From an uncultured Nitrosomonas sp. (lineage in GTDB: Bacteria; Pseudomonadota; Gammaproteobacteria; Burkholderiales; Nitrosomonadaceae): a stretch of 64,000 bases of DNA. The notes under the pieces are model-generated. The model was given only the letters and a program-made list of their open reading frames with translations. It was not told the DNA's origin and searched no databases. This document shows positions 19,601 to 28,425 of this stretch, piece by piece. The DNA is taken from contig CADEDO010000001.1 in the NCBI GenBank assembly GCA_902826115.1, forward strand, positions 32,076 to 96,075. Direction: 5' to 3'. The position numbers and the translations under genes are program-made. The number at the start of each line of letters is the position of its first letter. Within the stretch, counting starts at the first letter, position 1.

Positions 19601-19993
19601 ATCTTTAGTTTCCCGCACCAAGCGCAGTTTGGGATCCGACAGTGAAAACGCTGTAATGACAGGAGCACGCTGTTTGATCGATTCTATGCTCATATCAACA
19701 TACAACCTGCTAAAGGAAAAGAGCGTCTCATTGGATTGCTGAGCATCTGCTGTTTCGCCTATGCGAAAACCATGCACAGCTAATTCCAGCGTATGCGGCT
19801 TGATTTCAATGGAAGCAACGGTAACAGGGCGCTTCAGGAGTTCAGATAGGCGTATCTCCAGCTGAGATTTTGCATAACCGGGTAACCAAAAGTAGCTGAG
19901 CGCTGCTAGCAGGGCAATCAGCGCAAAGACAATGCCGAGACTGATACTGAGACGTTTATAGCGAGAAACGCGAGGCTGTTCGGTCGTGGTCAT
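16697..19993 (-). CDS. DUF748/AsmA-like envelope protein with OmpA-like C-terminus
   Basis: This large protein (about 1098 aa) starts with a cytoplasmic tail and one membrane helix (SLGIVFALIALLAALSYFWL), then the AsmA-type motif GYAKSQLEIRLSELLKRPVTV. Long beta-rich DUF748 repeats follow, interrupted by a low-complexity Ser/Lys/Gln/Ala linker near residues 400-470. The C-terminus (about 930-1098) has OmpA-like features: SGHIDAE, RRAIAARNWL, RIFVVGSHESE. AsmA-like proteins bridge the periplasm and move phospholipids; the OmpA-type end could anchor to peptidoglycan. I prefer ATG 19993, which has AAAGGG eight bases upstream, over the longer in-frame start at 20017. Transport of lipid is inferred from the family. 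Confidence 0.82.
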   Translation of the reverse strand: MTTTEQPRVSRYKRLSISLGIVFALIALLAALSYFWLPGYAKSQLEIRLSELLKRPVTVASIEIKPHTLELAVHGFRIGETADAQQSNETLFSFSRLYVDMSIESIKQRAPVITAFSLSDPKLRLVRETKDQLNISDLIAQFSQSEEQEETPRDTGSFFSVSNITIQGGQFDFIDRPMKAEHQISEINLGIPIIANFQSALTNWIEPHFSAKINGSSLSLEGKLRPFTDNQEATLALKLDKFDLTQFDQYAPLPEGIKLLSGHFDSDLLITFTQAPDKAPDISLTGQSTLRQLGIKNTAVQAPYQANLKQLGIELTQVDLTGKKPSQIKLQMNQIALTREGEKEPALSLAQLAVDNLQVNTPSRQVALGEITLDRLSSTLRRDASGSIDLAQLFNTTQAQSTTQSSDAQKPVANSKSQATAKAIAKPAIVPIPSRKPSRSDSDIKIAERESDQKRESELVREQKNHASSAHAAKNNAPWTTQIKRIKFKAASLRYEDLTLKKITPMIVDSLDITLDSIDLNGIKPLNLALQAQVNQRGHIKVDGSLAWAPLATDLALNLNSVDLVSLQGWAGDKLTALLTSGDISFEGNIKANGEPLKIQVNGQGKLANFNVFDPKDAHDLLRWKKLDINDLNFVNEPLRVDVKTINLSDFYARVTLMPDGNLNLKQIVQQEKSVEPAPTPASVISPSAGAESANSLPANQGKEALPVYIGKILLHHGNINFNDRFVKPNYRANLTGLSGQIGPLYPGKSGKIDIHGALDKTAPLEIKGTIDPFSSELFLDLVTTVKDIELPPFSPYSAKYIGYAIEKGKLSADVYYHVENGALTAENKIFLDQFTLGDQIESENAVSLPLNLALTLLKNRRGEIDIHLPLKGSINDPQFNLGDIIFTAFTNLITKAITSPFALLGSVLGGGEELSEVIFTPGFADIDEESSKRLQALAEVLTDRPSLKLEISGHIDAEADHEGLKLAILQNKVKAQKLAEQTKKGIASGGIADVTLTPEEYSKYLELAYKKESFDKPKNAIGLTKSLPDAEMEQLMLANTQINDNDLAELAERRAIAARNWLIENGQIPDERIFVVGSHESEQSEQQKGNRAEFLLK

Positions 19994-20171
19994 AACAGTG
20001 CCCTTTATTGTCTGCAATGGATTAGCGGGATACTCAAAACATGTTAGAACAATGAACTGTGGTAATTGTTTTCAGTATGAGCAATTCAGGCGCTGCCTAA
20101 ATTCGATAAAAAAGCAATCGACTGAATAGCTCATAACCAATATTCAACTCAAAGCAATTGAATTGCGAATA

Positions 20172-20639
20172 TTAATAATGTGAACTGGTTGTTTTTAAGC
20201 TGATTAATTCAACTTCAAAAATCAGAGTGGCATTTGGTGGAATAACATTACCCGCGCCTCTATCGCCATACGCCATGGATGGAGGAATAATCAGCGTACG
20301 CTGTCCCCCCACTTTCATGCCGTTCACGCCTTGATCCCAGCCCTTGATTACGCGCCCTGCACCTAGCATGAATGAAAAAGGATCTTTGCGATCAAATGAG
20401 CTATCAAATTTTTTGCCTTTTTTATCGGGTGCATTTTCATCATACAACCAGCCGGTATAATGAACATTCACTGTTTTGCCAATTTCAGCTTCTTCGCCGG
20501 TTCCTACCTTGATGTCAATTTTCTGAAGCTGGGCGCTATCGGCAGCAGCATGCTCTTTATAAGCAAAGGTAACTTGCGGCAGCATAGCAAGAACTAACAG
20601 AATAATACTTACATTAAACAGATTTTTTATATTAGGCAT
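20172..20639 (-). CDS. Secreted FKBP-type peptidyl-prolyl isomerase
   Basis: The 155-aa protein has an N-terminal signal peptide (hydrophobic [22 protein letters not shown], cleavage probably after TFA) and one complete FKBP domain: [40 protein letters not shown], and [13 protein letters not shown]. It should catalyse cis-trans isomerisation of prolyl bonds in the periplasm. It is transcribed alone, divergent from the DUF454 gene. The closest functional analogue is the FkpA/FKBP22 class, but it lacks an N-terminal dimerisation domain. Confidence 0.92.
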   Translation of the reverse strand: MPNIKNLFNVSIILLVLAMLPQVTFAYKEHAAADSAQLQKIDIKVGTGEEAEIGKTVNVHYTGWLYDENAPDKKGKKFDSSFDRKDPFSFMLGAGRVIKGWDQGVNGMKVGGQRTLIIPPSMAYGDRGAGNVIPPNATLIFEVELISLKTTSSHY

Positions 20640-20823
20640 AATTTCCTCGAGAAAAAATTAAATTCGGTTAATGCTAACGATCAACTCTCAGGTATTATAA
20701 CCGTTAAGGTCCGTTCGTCATTAGCAACTATTTTATTCGATTATCGATACTTACGGGCTGATTACGCAGTATTGAGCAGCGTAATTTCTCTATTTTTAAC
20801 GTATTTTTGATACATTAAAATGT

Positions 20824-21288
20824 ATGCAATCATTTGAGCCGCAGGAAAATGATCAAAATGAACAGCCATCGCTGAATAATCAAGCAGCCGATCTATTATG
20901 CTTGCATGATTCACCATTTGTCCGCGCCATGTACCTGGGCGCCGGATTTCTGGCGCTATTGCTGGGCGCACTGGGAGCAGTGTTGCCGGTTCTGCCTACC
21001 ACGCCATTTGTGTTACTGGCAGCCGCTTGCTTTGCGCGCGGCTCGGAACATTTTCATCGTAAATTATTGGAAAATAGAATAGCGGGTCCCATTATCTACG
21101 AATGGTACATGCATCGCAGTATTCCCCGCCGTGTCAAACACTGGGTCTATTGTCTGATGGCATTGTCATTTGGCAGCTCGCTGCTTATCGTGCCGGAGCT
21201 TTGGCAGAAACTGGTGCTGGTGGTGATTGGCAGTATTTTAGCCTTTTATATTTGGCGCATTCCGGTTAGAGAACTCTCAGGTAAATAA
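20824..21288 (+). CDS. DUF454 (YbaN-like) inner-membrane protein
   Basis: This 154-aa protein has the YbaN/DUF454 core: GFLALLLGALGAVLPVLPTTPFVLLAAACFARGS, then a soluble loop with HRKLLENRIAGPIIYEW, and two more helices near the C-terminus (LMALSFGSSLLIV and LVLVVIGSILAFYIW). It has four predicted membrane segments. The function of the family is unknown. The N-terminal 30 residues are polar and unlike the family core. It is divergent from the FKBP gene, with a 184-bp shared intergenic region. Confidence 0.85.
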   Translation: MQSFEPQENDQNEQPSLNNQAADLLCLHDSPFVRAMYLGAGFLALLLGALGAVLPVLPTTPFVLLAAACFARGSEHFHRKLLENRIAGPIIYEWYMHRSIPRRVKHWVYCLMALSFGSSLLIVPELWQKLVLVVIGSILAFYIWRIPVRELSGK

Positions 21289-21598
21289 AGCATCCTTTTT
21301 CAGTTCCCGTCTCTAGTACTATTATTCGGAATAGTCGATCGACTGTCATTCCTCGCTGCAAAATTGTCATCTTTCAGCTCCTCAGATTTAGTCATTAGCA
21401 TGCATAATTCATTGACATTTCTTACAGTTATTATCGGATTAATCTGACGCTAAGCGCCTATTTGCGGGTGATTCCCTCCGCTGTTTGCCCGATCAATATA
21501 TCTTCTTCTTATTTAAAATAACGCAAAATAAAAACATTATGAATTCAGGTTTAAAGCCTGCCTTTCAATAACCACTACCCCAAGAAAGTGAGTCAGTT
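21289..21598. other. Intergenic region upstream of chemoreceptor
   Basis: These 310 bases hold no gene that I can support. A 12-bp palindrome AGTCGATCGACT lies at 21333-21344. I looked for a sigma-28 flagellar promoter before the chemoreceptor and found no convincing match. Confidence 0.4.
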
Positions 21599-23128
21599 AT
21601 GAGAATAAACGAGCCGGTTACCCAAAGAGACATGGGTATGAACGACAACTGTGAGATCATTTCCACCACCAATTTAAAGGGTGCGCTCATATCCGCCAAT
21701 GAAGATTTCATTCGAATGAGCGGATACTCCTGGGCGGAGCTCGAGAATAAAAATCACAACATCATTCGTCATCCCGATGTGCCTCCTGAAGCCTACGCCA
21801 TGCTGTGGGAAGCGCTCAAAGCGGGCAATCCGTGGATGGGAATGGTTAAAAATCGTAATAAAAATGGCGACCACTACTGGGTCGATGCTTTTGCCAGCCC
21901 TCAGTTTGAGAATGGCAAAATCACCGGCTTCCAGTCCGTTCGGGTAAAACCTGAAAAAGCCTGGGTGGATCGTGCGGAAAAGCTGTATGCCAGGATCATG
22001 TCTAAAAAGTCAGTCGATGATAAGCGCCGCTCGACAATGGATCCGGTGCAATTAACTCGCTTTCCGCTCAGTTTAACCGCAAAAATTGCTCTCATCGTAT
22101 CCGGCGCTTTTGCATTGGTGTTTGCCGGCCTCGCGCTGACTGGGCAAGTAGCCCTGCCGCTGGCTTTCACAGCTTTTATCGTAGGCAGTTTAATCAGCTC
22201 CATAGGCATCTATTCCATGCTCAGCGGATTACGGAATTTGGTTGCCAAATCGGAAAAGATTGCCAATGATCCGTTAGCGAGATATGTGTATACCGGAAGA
22301 ACCGACGAATTGGGTCAGTTGGAATATGTGCAAATCTTTCAGAATGCAAAGCTACGCACCATTATCGGTCGTGTCAGGGAATCTTCCACCGCACTGGAGC
22401 AAGTGACTGTGAACATCATGCAAAGTAGCATGGATCTTGGCAGCCGCACAGAAAGTCAAGTTTCCAGTCTGGAACAAACCGCTGCCAGCATGGAAGAAAT
22501 TAACTCGACTGTGCAGCAGAATGTCGACAATGTAAAACAGACCAATCAGTTGGTGCAGGAAACACGCAAACAAGCTGAAAGAAGTGGCGATGTTGTCTCC
22601 ACCACTATGCGCGCTATGACCGATATCAATGAAAGTAGTAAAAAGATTGCGGAAATTACCAATGTCATTGACGAAATTGCCTTCCAGACCAATCTTTTGG
22701 CACTGAATGCCGCTGTGGAAGCTGCAAGAGCAGGCGAGCAAGGGCGAGGTTTTGCCGTGGTCGCTAATGAGGTGCGGAGTCTGGCAGGACGCAGCGCCGA
22801 GTCTGCCAAGCAGATTAAAGATCTAATCAATGACAGTGTTTCCAAGGTCGAAAGTGGTACGCAATTGGTTAATCAGTCGGCTGAATCGCTGAAAATGATC
22901 AATGAAAGCGTCAAAAAAATTGCCGGTATCGTCACTGAGAATTCTCAATCTTTTCAAGAACAAGCCAACGGCATTGAGCAGATCAATCAAGCAATCACAC
23001 AAATCGACGAATCTACCCAGCAAAATGGGCAGTTAGTGGAGCAGCTCACTACAAATGCCAACACCATGAACCAAAAAACCCGCATGTTATCCACTTTGGT
23101 GGATTTATTTAAAGCAGAAGGTAAATAA
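21599..23128 (+). CDS. PAS-domain methyl-accepting chemoreceptor (Aer-like)
   Basis: The 509-aa protein begins with a PAS domain (about 10-125: [53 protein letters not shown]), as in the Aer redox or energy sensor. A membrane hairpin follows (about 155-205: [18 protein letters not shown] and [17 protein letters not shown]), then a HAMP-like linker and the MCP signalling domain. The highly conserved tip reads [21 protein letters not shown] and continues [21 protein letters not shown]. There is no periplasmic ligand domain, so it senses an internal cue, probably redox through FAD in the PAS domain. No other chemotaxis genes are adjacent. Confidence 0.93.
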   Translation: MRINEPVTQRDMGMNDNCEIISTTNLKGALISANEDFIRMSGYSWAELENKNHNIIRHPDVPPEAYAMLWEALKAGNPWMGMVKNRNKNGDHYWVDAFASPQFENGKITGFQSVRVKPEKAWVDRAEKLYARIMSKKSVDDKRRSTMDPVQLTRFPLSLTAKIALIVSGAFALVFAGLALTGQVALPLAFTAFIVGSLISSIGIYSMLSGLRNLVAKSEKIANDPLARYVYTGRTDELGQLEYVQIFQNAKLRTIIGRVRESSTALEQVTVNIMQSSMDLGSRTESQVSSLEQTAASMEEINSTVQQNVDNVKQTNQLVQETRKQAERSGDVVSTTMRAMTDINESSKKIAEITNVIDEIAFQTNLLALNAAVEAARAGEQGRGFAVVANEVRSLAGRSAESAKQIKDLINDSVSKVESGTQLVNQSAESLKMINESVKKIAGIVTENSQSFQEQANGIEQINQAITQIDESTQQNGQLVEQLTTNANTMNQKTRMLSTLVDLFKAEGK

Positions 23129-23297
23129 GTCCGTGCGCACGGTTGAATCTGAGTTCAAAGGAAAATAAGTAAGCTACGATTCTATTCATTATTTTTCGAC
23201 TAGCATGTAAATTTTCTCATTTTTAATTTCAGCCTATAAAGTTTCTGTGCAAATTCATCTATAATCCTATTTAATGATGAAATGCTAAAGTATTTAT

Positions 23298-23663
23298 ATG
23301 ACTGAAAAAGAAAAAATACCTGAATTTGATTTTGAAGAGTGGTCCAAAATAGCGCAACAGGATCCCGAGAAATTTGAGGCCATGCGCCGACAATTACTCA
23401 ATAATCTGATAGAGCAATCGCCCGCTCATTTAAAACAACGGATGATCGGTTTGCAGTGGCAAGTGGATCAAATCCGTAATCAAGCCGATAACCCCATGGC
23501 GGCTTGCTTACAGATTTCTCAAAAAATGTGGAATCATGTGCTGGGAGAAAACGGCTTATTGAACACGCTGCGCGAACCCAAAACAATACTCAATGCTTTA
23601 AATAATGCACAAACGGCAACAGTACTCTCATTTGAAAAGTATAAAGCCAGCAAAAAAGATTAG
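23298..23663 (+). CDS. DUF3135 family protein
   Basis: This 121-aa soluble protein has the DUF3135 features: an N-terminal FDFEEWSKIAQQDPEKFEAMRRQLL and then LIEQSPAHLKQRMIGLQWQVDQ with several conserved basic residues. Its function is unknown. The family is widespread in beta- and gammaproteobacteria. It is the first of four same-strand genes (DUF3135, spermidine-synthase-like, DUF3460, lipoprotein), with gaps of 71-133 bases, so co-transcription is possible but not shown. Confidence 0.8.
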   Translation: MTEKEKIPEFDFEEWSKIAQQDPEKFEAMRRQLLNNLIEQSPAHLKQRMIGLQWQVDQIRNQADNPMAACLQISQKMWNHVLGENGLLNTLREPKTILNALNNAQTATVLSFEKYKASKKD

Positions 23664-23734
23664 TCTGCAAGCAACTCCCAAACCAATATATCTCATATCC
23701 GATTGCTTCACTTACCCTCCTGTTCGATTGGCGC

Positions 23735-24511
23735 ATGGTTCGATTCACCAAGAAAAAAACGCTCAGTGATGTCGATGTTGTGATCAGCGAGCAAGAGGGA
23801 GTGCGCTCACTCCATTTGGGAGGTAGCATGATACAAAGCGCGATGCGCATTGCTGCGCCCAATGAGCTGGAATTGGTGTATACGCAATGCATGATGGGAT
23901 TCTTATTGTTTCATCCAGTATCTGCGCATATTTTGATGGTTGGCTTGGGTGGCGGTTCATTGGCAAAATTTGTTTATCACCAGTTGCCTGAAACAAAAAC
24001 CACGGTGATTGAGATTAACCCACAAGTCATCAGCGCAGCCACACATTATTTTGCCTTGCCCGAAACCGATGAGCGCCTTGAGGTCATTCTTGCTGATGGT
24101 GCGCAGTACATCGCTGATCATCCAGACAGCACTGATATTTTGATCGTCGATGGTTTCGATGATGGGCTCCAGATTCAATCTTTATGCAGCCAAGACTTCT
24201 ATGATCATGCACGCCAGGTTTTGTGCAAAGACGGCATGCTGGTCGTGAACCTGTTGAGCCGGGACAAAAACCTCGACACCTATATTCAGCGAATTAGCGA
24301 TAGCTTCCACGGGCATATTGTTGCCATGATGTCCGATATGCGCGGTAATTTAATTGTGTTTGCGTTTAAGCATAGCCCTGGAAAAGTGGCCTGGAAAGTC
24401 TTGAAAACCAGAGCGCAAAAGCTGGAAGCAACGTATGGTTTGCCATTTACTGACATGGTATCCAAATTACGAAAATATAATGATTGCTATCACACTTACC
24501 TGGAAATTTGA
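23735..24511 (+). CDS. Spermidine-synthase-like methyltransferase-fold protein
   Basis: This 258-aa Rossmann protein follows the spermidine synthase (SpeE) layout: ILMVGLGGGSLAKFVY, TTVIEINPQVISAA, LEVILADGAQYI, and ILIVDGFDDG. True aminopropyltransferases have GGGDG in the first loop and a catalytic DSTDP-type segment. Here these read GGGSLAK and VDGFDDG, so a polyamine-synthesis role is doubtful. The protein also lacks the usual N-terminal beta-sheet. It is probably an orphan SpeE-fold methyltransferase. Confidence 0.78.
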   Translation: MVRFTKKKTLSDVDVVISEQEGVRSLHLGGSMIQSAMRIAAPNELELVYTQCMMGFLLFHPVSAHILMVGLGGGSLAKFVYHQLPETKTTVIEINPQVISAATHYFALPETDERLEVILADGAQYIADHPDSTDILIVDGFDDGLQIQSLCSQDFYDHARQVLCKDGMLVVNLLSRDKNLDTYIQRISDSFHGHIVAMMSDMRGNLIVFAFKHSPGKVAWKVLKTRAQKLEATYGLPFTDMVSKLRKYNDCYHTYLEI

Positions 24512-24644
24512 ACGATGAGTTTCCAGCAATTCCTACAGGGAATCTTAAATTTCCTGTCATGGGATTAGTTAACTCAGGGGCTATATAGAAAATGGCGTCT
24601 GTGCTAAAGTTTAGCTTTTATGATACTAAAAAATAGGTTGAAAA

Positions 24645-24833
24645 ATGGATTACAGTTACGAATCTGAGCACACAAAGTTTATGCGTGAATTGCTTGAGAA
24701 AAACCCTCAATTGGAAGAAAAACGGATGGCTGCGCGCGGCGTATGGTGGGATAAAAAACTCGATAAAGAAGAGCAAAAACGCTTTAATGAAGCAAATGAT
24801 CCCATGAAACCGTATGTTTATTTCGGTGGATAA
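24645..24833 (+). CDS. DUF3460 family small protein
   Basis: This 62-aa charged protein (MDYSYESEHTKFMRELLEKN at the start, RGVWWDKKLDKEEQKRF in the middle, PYVYFGG at the end) fits DUF3460. As I recall, that family is largely restricted to betaproteobacteria. No function is known. A weak ribosome site (TAGGTTGAAAA) precedes the ATG. Confidence 0.85.
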   Translation: MDYSYESEHTKFMRELLEKNPQLEEKRMAARGVWWDKKLDKEEQKRFNEANDPMKPYVYFGG

Positions 24834-24937
24834 GTTTTGACGATCCGCCGAGTGATTCAACGGATCTGCAAGATAAGATAATGCATTAACGATCCAACCC
24901 GGTTACAGCTCGCCAGTTTCTCAAGGAGAATCATGTG

Positions 24938-25420
24938 ATGAGAATGTTGACAGTGTGTTTCGCGATATTCTGCTTGTCGGCGTGTATTCATCTCATCGAA
25001 TCGACGCATGACAAACCCCAACGCCACGAAGAAAAGCTGGCAGGAGAACATTCCGCGCTTGCAAGTTGCGTCACCAATAAATTGCAATCGGATAGCCGGT
25101 CGTTTATGCGCATCCTGCAATTTAGAAACCGCAAATTTTCAGACCGGGATATTTCAGAAATCCGTGCCTTTGATACGCGTTATCTAGCTAATATCTACCC
25201 TAGCAATTCTCCTACAAACCCAGATGCTGTCGTGAATCCAGCAAGCCCGAACCCGGAAATCCTGCCGTATGCGCATAGGAACATGAAAAATGAAACCGTG
25301 CACGCATTCATTTTGACCCTGACGAAACTGGATGACGCCACGGTCAATGCAAACCTTAAGGGCGATCAATTCCTCGGCGACATTGCCTGGAAAGCCTTGC
25401 AATCATGTACAGGCAAATGA
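24938..25420 (+). CDS. Putative lipoprotein, function unknown
   Basis: The product is about 160 aa. It starts with a lipoprotein signal (MRMLTVCFAIFCLSAC) whose lipobox LSAC would be cleaved before cysteine. The rest has no family I recognise. It contains a short Pro/Asn-rich stretch (PSNSPTNPDAVVNPASPNPE) and a second Cys near the C-terminus (LQSCTGK). AAGGAG at 24923-24928 could serve an ATG at 24938 (9-base spacing) or a GTG at 24935 (6-base spacing). A MITE-like element begins 9 bases after the stop. Confidence 0.65.
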   Translation: MRMLTVCFAIFCLSACIHLIESTHDKPQRHEEKLAGEHSALASCVTNKLQSDSRSFMRILQFRNRKFSDRDISEIRAFDTRYLANIYPSNSPTNPDAVVNPASPNPEILPYAHRNMKNETVHAFILTLTKLDDATVNANLKGDQFLGDIAWKALQSCTGK

Positions 25421-25429
25421 CTTTATTCG

Positions 25430-25580
25430 CTAGAGAAGCGCTGATTAATTCAACGAACGTGATGAAGGGCGAGGCGCACGGAACGCAACAACCGAGACAT
25501 ATCAATCTGATAGGCGAGGGAGTGAGTACCGCGCAACGAAGCAATTCGCTCGTGCAGTCAATTAATCAGCGCTTCCCTAG
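25430..25580. mobile_element. 143-bp MITE-like element with CTAG target duplication
   Basis: Terminal inverted repeats AGAAGCGCTGATTAATTCA (25434-25452) and GGAAGCGCTGATTAATTGA (complement of 25558-25576) match at 17 of 19 bases. Both ends are flanked by CTAG (25430-25433 and 25577-25580). CTAG fits the YTAR target of the IS5 subgroup, and the GGAAG end resembles IS5-type termini. The 105-bp interior has no coding capacity. It is probably a non-autonomous derivative mobilised by an IS5-family transposase elsewhere. The right CTAG supplies the TAG stop of the neighbouring SDR gene. Confidence 0.8.
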
Positions 25581-26413
25581 TTATTATTTCCGGATTTCGC
25601 CAGCAATACGTCCATTGCACGCGTGCTGAGTATCCGTTTCAGAAATCCAAACAAATAAGTTGGAAATGTCACATAGTAGCGGGGCTGCGGTTTGGGCGCT
25701 TCCAGCGCATGAATCACCCGCTTCAGCACGGCTTCGGGCGGCAAAGTAAAAGGAACCGCCGGCCCTTGCTTGTTAAGGCGCTTCAATACACCTTCATATT
25801 TCTCACGATGAAAACTGTTTTCGACGTCGATAAATTTTGCCAGCGCCTTGACTGCATTCATGCGGAATTGACTGGCAATCGGTCCCGGCTCAATCAGGCT
25901 CACATGAATATTGCTGCCTCGTAATTCCAGGCGCAGCGTATCACTCAATCCTTCAATGGCATATTTGGAAGCATTATAGGCGCCGCGAAATGGCAGAGAA
26001 ACCAAGCCCAGCACCGAACTGTTCTGGATAATGCGCCCATAACCCTGACGGCGCATGACTGGCACCACAAGATTAGTCAATTCCTGCCAACCAAACACAT
26101 TGGTTTCGAATTGTTCACGCAAGGCATCGCGGCTCAAATCTTCCACGGCACCGGGCAAGCCATAGGCGCCATTATTGAATAGCGCATACAATTCACCATC
26201 TGTACGCCGCATGACTTCCTCAAAAGCAAAATTGATCGAATTGGAATCGGTTAAATTCAGGTGAAAGCTCTCCAGACCTTCAGCCAGCAACATTTCGACA
26301 CTATCGCGTCTCCTTGCAGTGGCAAACACCCGATAACCGCGTGCATGCAATCCTTTGGCAACACAGTAGCCAATCCCGCTAGAACATCCAGTGATTAATA
26401 TGGTTTTTTTCAT
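25577..26413 (-). CDS. Short-chain dehydrogenase/reductase
   Basis: This 278-aa classical SDR has the NAD(P) motif ITGCSSGIGYCVA, the structural FNNGAYG (NNAG-like), the catalytic Ser in QNSSVLG, and YNASK (Tyr and Lys). The arginine after the first strand (TARRRDSVE) suggests NADP preference. The C-terminal region has a hydrophobic stretch (YVTFPTYLFGFLKRIL), as in YbbO/retinol-dehydrogenase-like SDRs. The substrate is unknown. The TAG stop coincides with the right-hand target duplication of the MITE, so the original C-terminus may have been altered. Confidence 0.88.
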   Translation of the reverse strand: MKKTILITGCSSGIGYCVAKGLHARGYRVFATARRRDSVEMLLAEGLESFHLNLTDSNSINFAFEEVMRRTDGELYALFNNGAYGLPGAVEDLSRDALREQFETNVFGWQELTNLVVPVMRRQGYGRIIQNSSVLGLVSLPFRGAYNASKYAIEGLSDTLRLELRGSNIHVSLIEPGPIASQFRMNAVKALAKFIDVENSFHREKYEGVLKRLNKQGPAVPFTLPPEAVLKRVIHALEAPKPQPRYYVTFPTYLFGFLKRILSTRAMDVLLAKSGNNN

Positions 26414-26467
26414 CTGATTCGATTAACCTGTAAAAACGTAATTTTGCTTTTCAGCATTTCCGGTCGC

Positions 26468-26497
26468 TTGACAGTAATTTTGGTGCAAAGATAGCAT
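26468..26497 (+). promoter_or_regulatory. Possible sigma-70 promoter for DUF6164 gene
   Basis: TTGACA at 26468-26473 is a perfect -35. TAGCAT at 26492-26497, after an 18-base spacer, is a 4-of-6 match to the -10 consensus. The predicted start is about 50 bases before the ATG at 26553. Confidence 0.4.
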
Positions 26498-26552
26498 GCA
26501 CGCATGATACTAACCTTTCTAAACTAGAAAATAACACAAGAAAAGATCCTCA

Positions 26553-26918
26553 ATGGCAAAAATTTTATTCCGACTGCATGGCGTTCCCGATGATGAAGCA
26601 GACGACGTGCGCGAGCTATTAGCTAATCATGGCATTGATTTTTATGAAACATCAGCCGGGAATTGGGGTGTTTCAATGCCGGCTATCTGGCTGATAAATG
26701 AAGATCAGTTTGAGAAAGCGCGCGCATTATTGGATACCTATCAAAATGAACGCACACATAGAATGCGCGCAGAATATGCCCGCCTGGAACGGGAAGGAAA
26801 AAATAAGACTTTTATCGATGCCGTTAAACAAAATCCTGCCCATTTCCTGATTCACTTAGCGCTTGCCGCGCTGGTCATATATTTGTCTATCAAATTAGTG
26901 CTTGATTTGGCAGGATAA
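26553..26918 (+). CDS. DUF6164-like protein with C-terminal membrane helix
   Basis: This 121-aa protein has a soluble ferredoxin-like or DUF2007-like N-terminal half (ILFRLHGVPDDEADDVRELL, then HGIDFYET) and one C-terminal membrane helix (FLIHLALAALVIYLSIKLVL). The first half resembles small regulatory domains that precede a tail anchor. I assign DUF6164 from memory with moderate certainty. The function is unknown. Confidence 0.6.
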   Translation: MAKILFRLHGVPDDEADDVRELLANHGIDFYETSAGNWGVSMPAIWLINEDQFEKARALLDTYQNERTHRMRAEYARLEREGKNKTFIDAVKQNPAHFLIHLALAALVIYLSIKLVLDLAG

Positions 26919-27006
26919 AAATATGAATGCTTTTCATGCCGATGATATTGATTGATTCGAATTTAAATTGCACCTGAAGAGATGGTGCAGCAGAGATGTG
27001 CAAACA

Positions 27007-28422
27007 TCACCCTTCATCCAGCAATGCCCCCACCAGCTTAGCTTCGATTTCCTGATATTGCGGATTATTATTACGGGCGACAGATGGCTCCTGCCAAGCA
27101 GGATTCTGACGCAAAGTGCTGGTCAGTTTTTTCCAGTTGTCAGGTAATTTCTCGCTATCGGCTTTGTCCACGTGCAAAGCATCCTGAGCCGCATGGCCGC
27201 GGTGCATCAGTTTCTTCAGCAAGTGTTTTTGGCGCAGATACAAGATTTGCACAGTGGCTTCATCGGCGCATTGCCACTGTGTGCCTTTGACGGTGGCCTT
27301 GATTTCATCGCCGTAGCGCTTGAAAGTGGACCAGCCAGCGCCGGCGATGGCGCCCAGTGCGCTGGCCGCACCCAGGCTCATGCCGCCCACCATCAGGTCA
27401 ATGCCGGCACCGGCTGCGGCACCCTTGGCCGCAGCACTACCTACGTCCAGACCGTAGGCTTTGAGTATGCCGGGCGCAAAAATATCCAGTTGCCAATGAC
27501 CGTTACTGACCGGTATTTTCTGAATGGCAACATCTTTATCGGAAAAATTGAAAATCGATAATAAATCGTTGAGACAATGCTGCTCGGCTTTTCTGACAAA
27601 ATCATGCAGCCGGTCTTCAATCAACGAATGAGCGATCAGATTATGTTGCGTTGATTTGGTTTCGCGATAGCAAGCAACGTTGACAATCAACTCGGTCACG
27701 CGTTTGGCGCCAGATAAGCACAATTGATTCCATAACTTGGCACGGAAATCGATCAGCTTTTGCAGCGGCGTGTAATGGGACTCGACCAGCGTTTGGATTT
27801 TCTGATACAAGCGCTTTTCCGCCTCAAAAGTAAACGCAACCGTATCAAATTCAAGCGTCGCGTGCATGTGGTAGCCTGCCAGGTGTTGCCGCCACTTCGC
27901 CAGTTCCTGATTGTGCTCGGCGATAAAGTTAAACACTGGAATGATCGGTTTGGCGGATTGCGTCAGGATGTCCAGTTCGAGGCGATATTTTTCCAGAAAA
28001 GGCTCGCGCACATCAATGATGTATAAAAGAATGTCGCTACGCAATACTTGTCGAATGACTTTGGCTTCCTGCTCCAGTGGGTCATTGACGGAAACATGCG
28101 TGATGAAATGTTCCAGTATTTGCGCCGGTGTCAGCGGCTTTAATTTGGTTTGCAGCTTTTTGATATGCGCAAACAAAGCCCTGGAATCCTCCAATCCCGG
28201 TGTGTCATACAAATTCAGAATCGGCTCGTTGTCAGCCGCGATGGTCGCCTGTTCGACATGGCGCGTGGTGCCCGCAGCGTCTTCAATGACACCAAATTCT
28301 GTGCTGCGCAACATGGTGCGAATCAGCGATGTTTTACCCGTGTTGGTATGTCCGACGACGGCAATATTCAACAACGGAAGCGCATTCGGTTGATGAGGAC
28401 GATGAGGGTTTTTTACGATCAT
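27007..28422 (-). CDS. DUF3482 family GTPase
   Basis: This 471-aa Era-like GTPase has G1 GHTNTGKTSL, the G2 TTRHVE region, and G3 LYDTPGLED. The usual NKxD (G4) is not seen; PVFNFIAEH occupies about its position. The DUF3482 C-terminal part contains Gly/Ala-rich segments (AAAKGAAAGAGIDLMVGGM and ALGAIAGAGW) that may insert into membrane. It starts 3 bases after the DUF2868 stop, so the two are co-translated. The pair is common in beta- and gammaproteobacteria, with no assigned function. Confidence 0.88.
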   Translation of the reverse strand: MIVKNPHRPHQPNALPLLNIAVVGHTNTGKTSLIRTMLRSTEFGVIEDAAGTTRHVEQATIAADNEPILNLYDTPGLEDSRALFAHIKKLQTKLKPLTPAQILEHFITHVSVNDPLEQEAKVIRQVLRSDILLYIIDVREPFLEKYRLELDILTQSAKPIIPVFNFIAEHNQELAKWRQHLAGYHMHATLEFDTVAFTFEAEKRLYQKIQTLVESHYTPLQKLIDFRAKLWNQLCLSGAKRVTELIVNVACYRETKSTQHNLIAHSLIEDRLHDFVRKAEQHCLNDLLSIFNFSDKDVAIQKIPVSNGHWQLDIFAPGILKAYGLDVGSAAAKGAAAGAGIDLMVGGMSLGAASALGAIAGAGWSTFKRYGDEIKATVKGTQWQCADEATVQILYLRQKHLLKKLMHRGHAAQDALHVDKADSEKLPDNWKKLTSTLRQNPAWQEPSVARNNNPQYQEIEAKLVGALLDEG

Positions 28423-28425
28423 GGT

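Noticed and set aside
23735-24511. Spermidine synthase speE
   Set aside because: The GGGDG loop and catalytic acidic segment are changed, so only the fold family is claimed.
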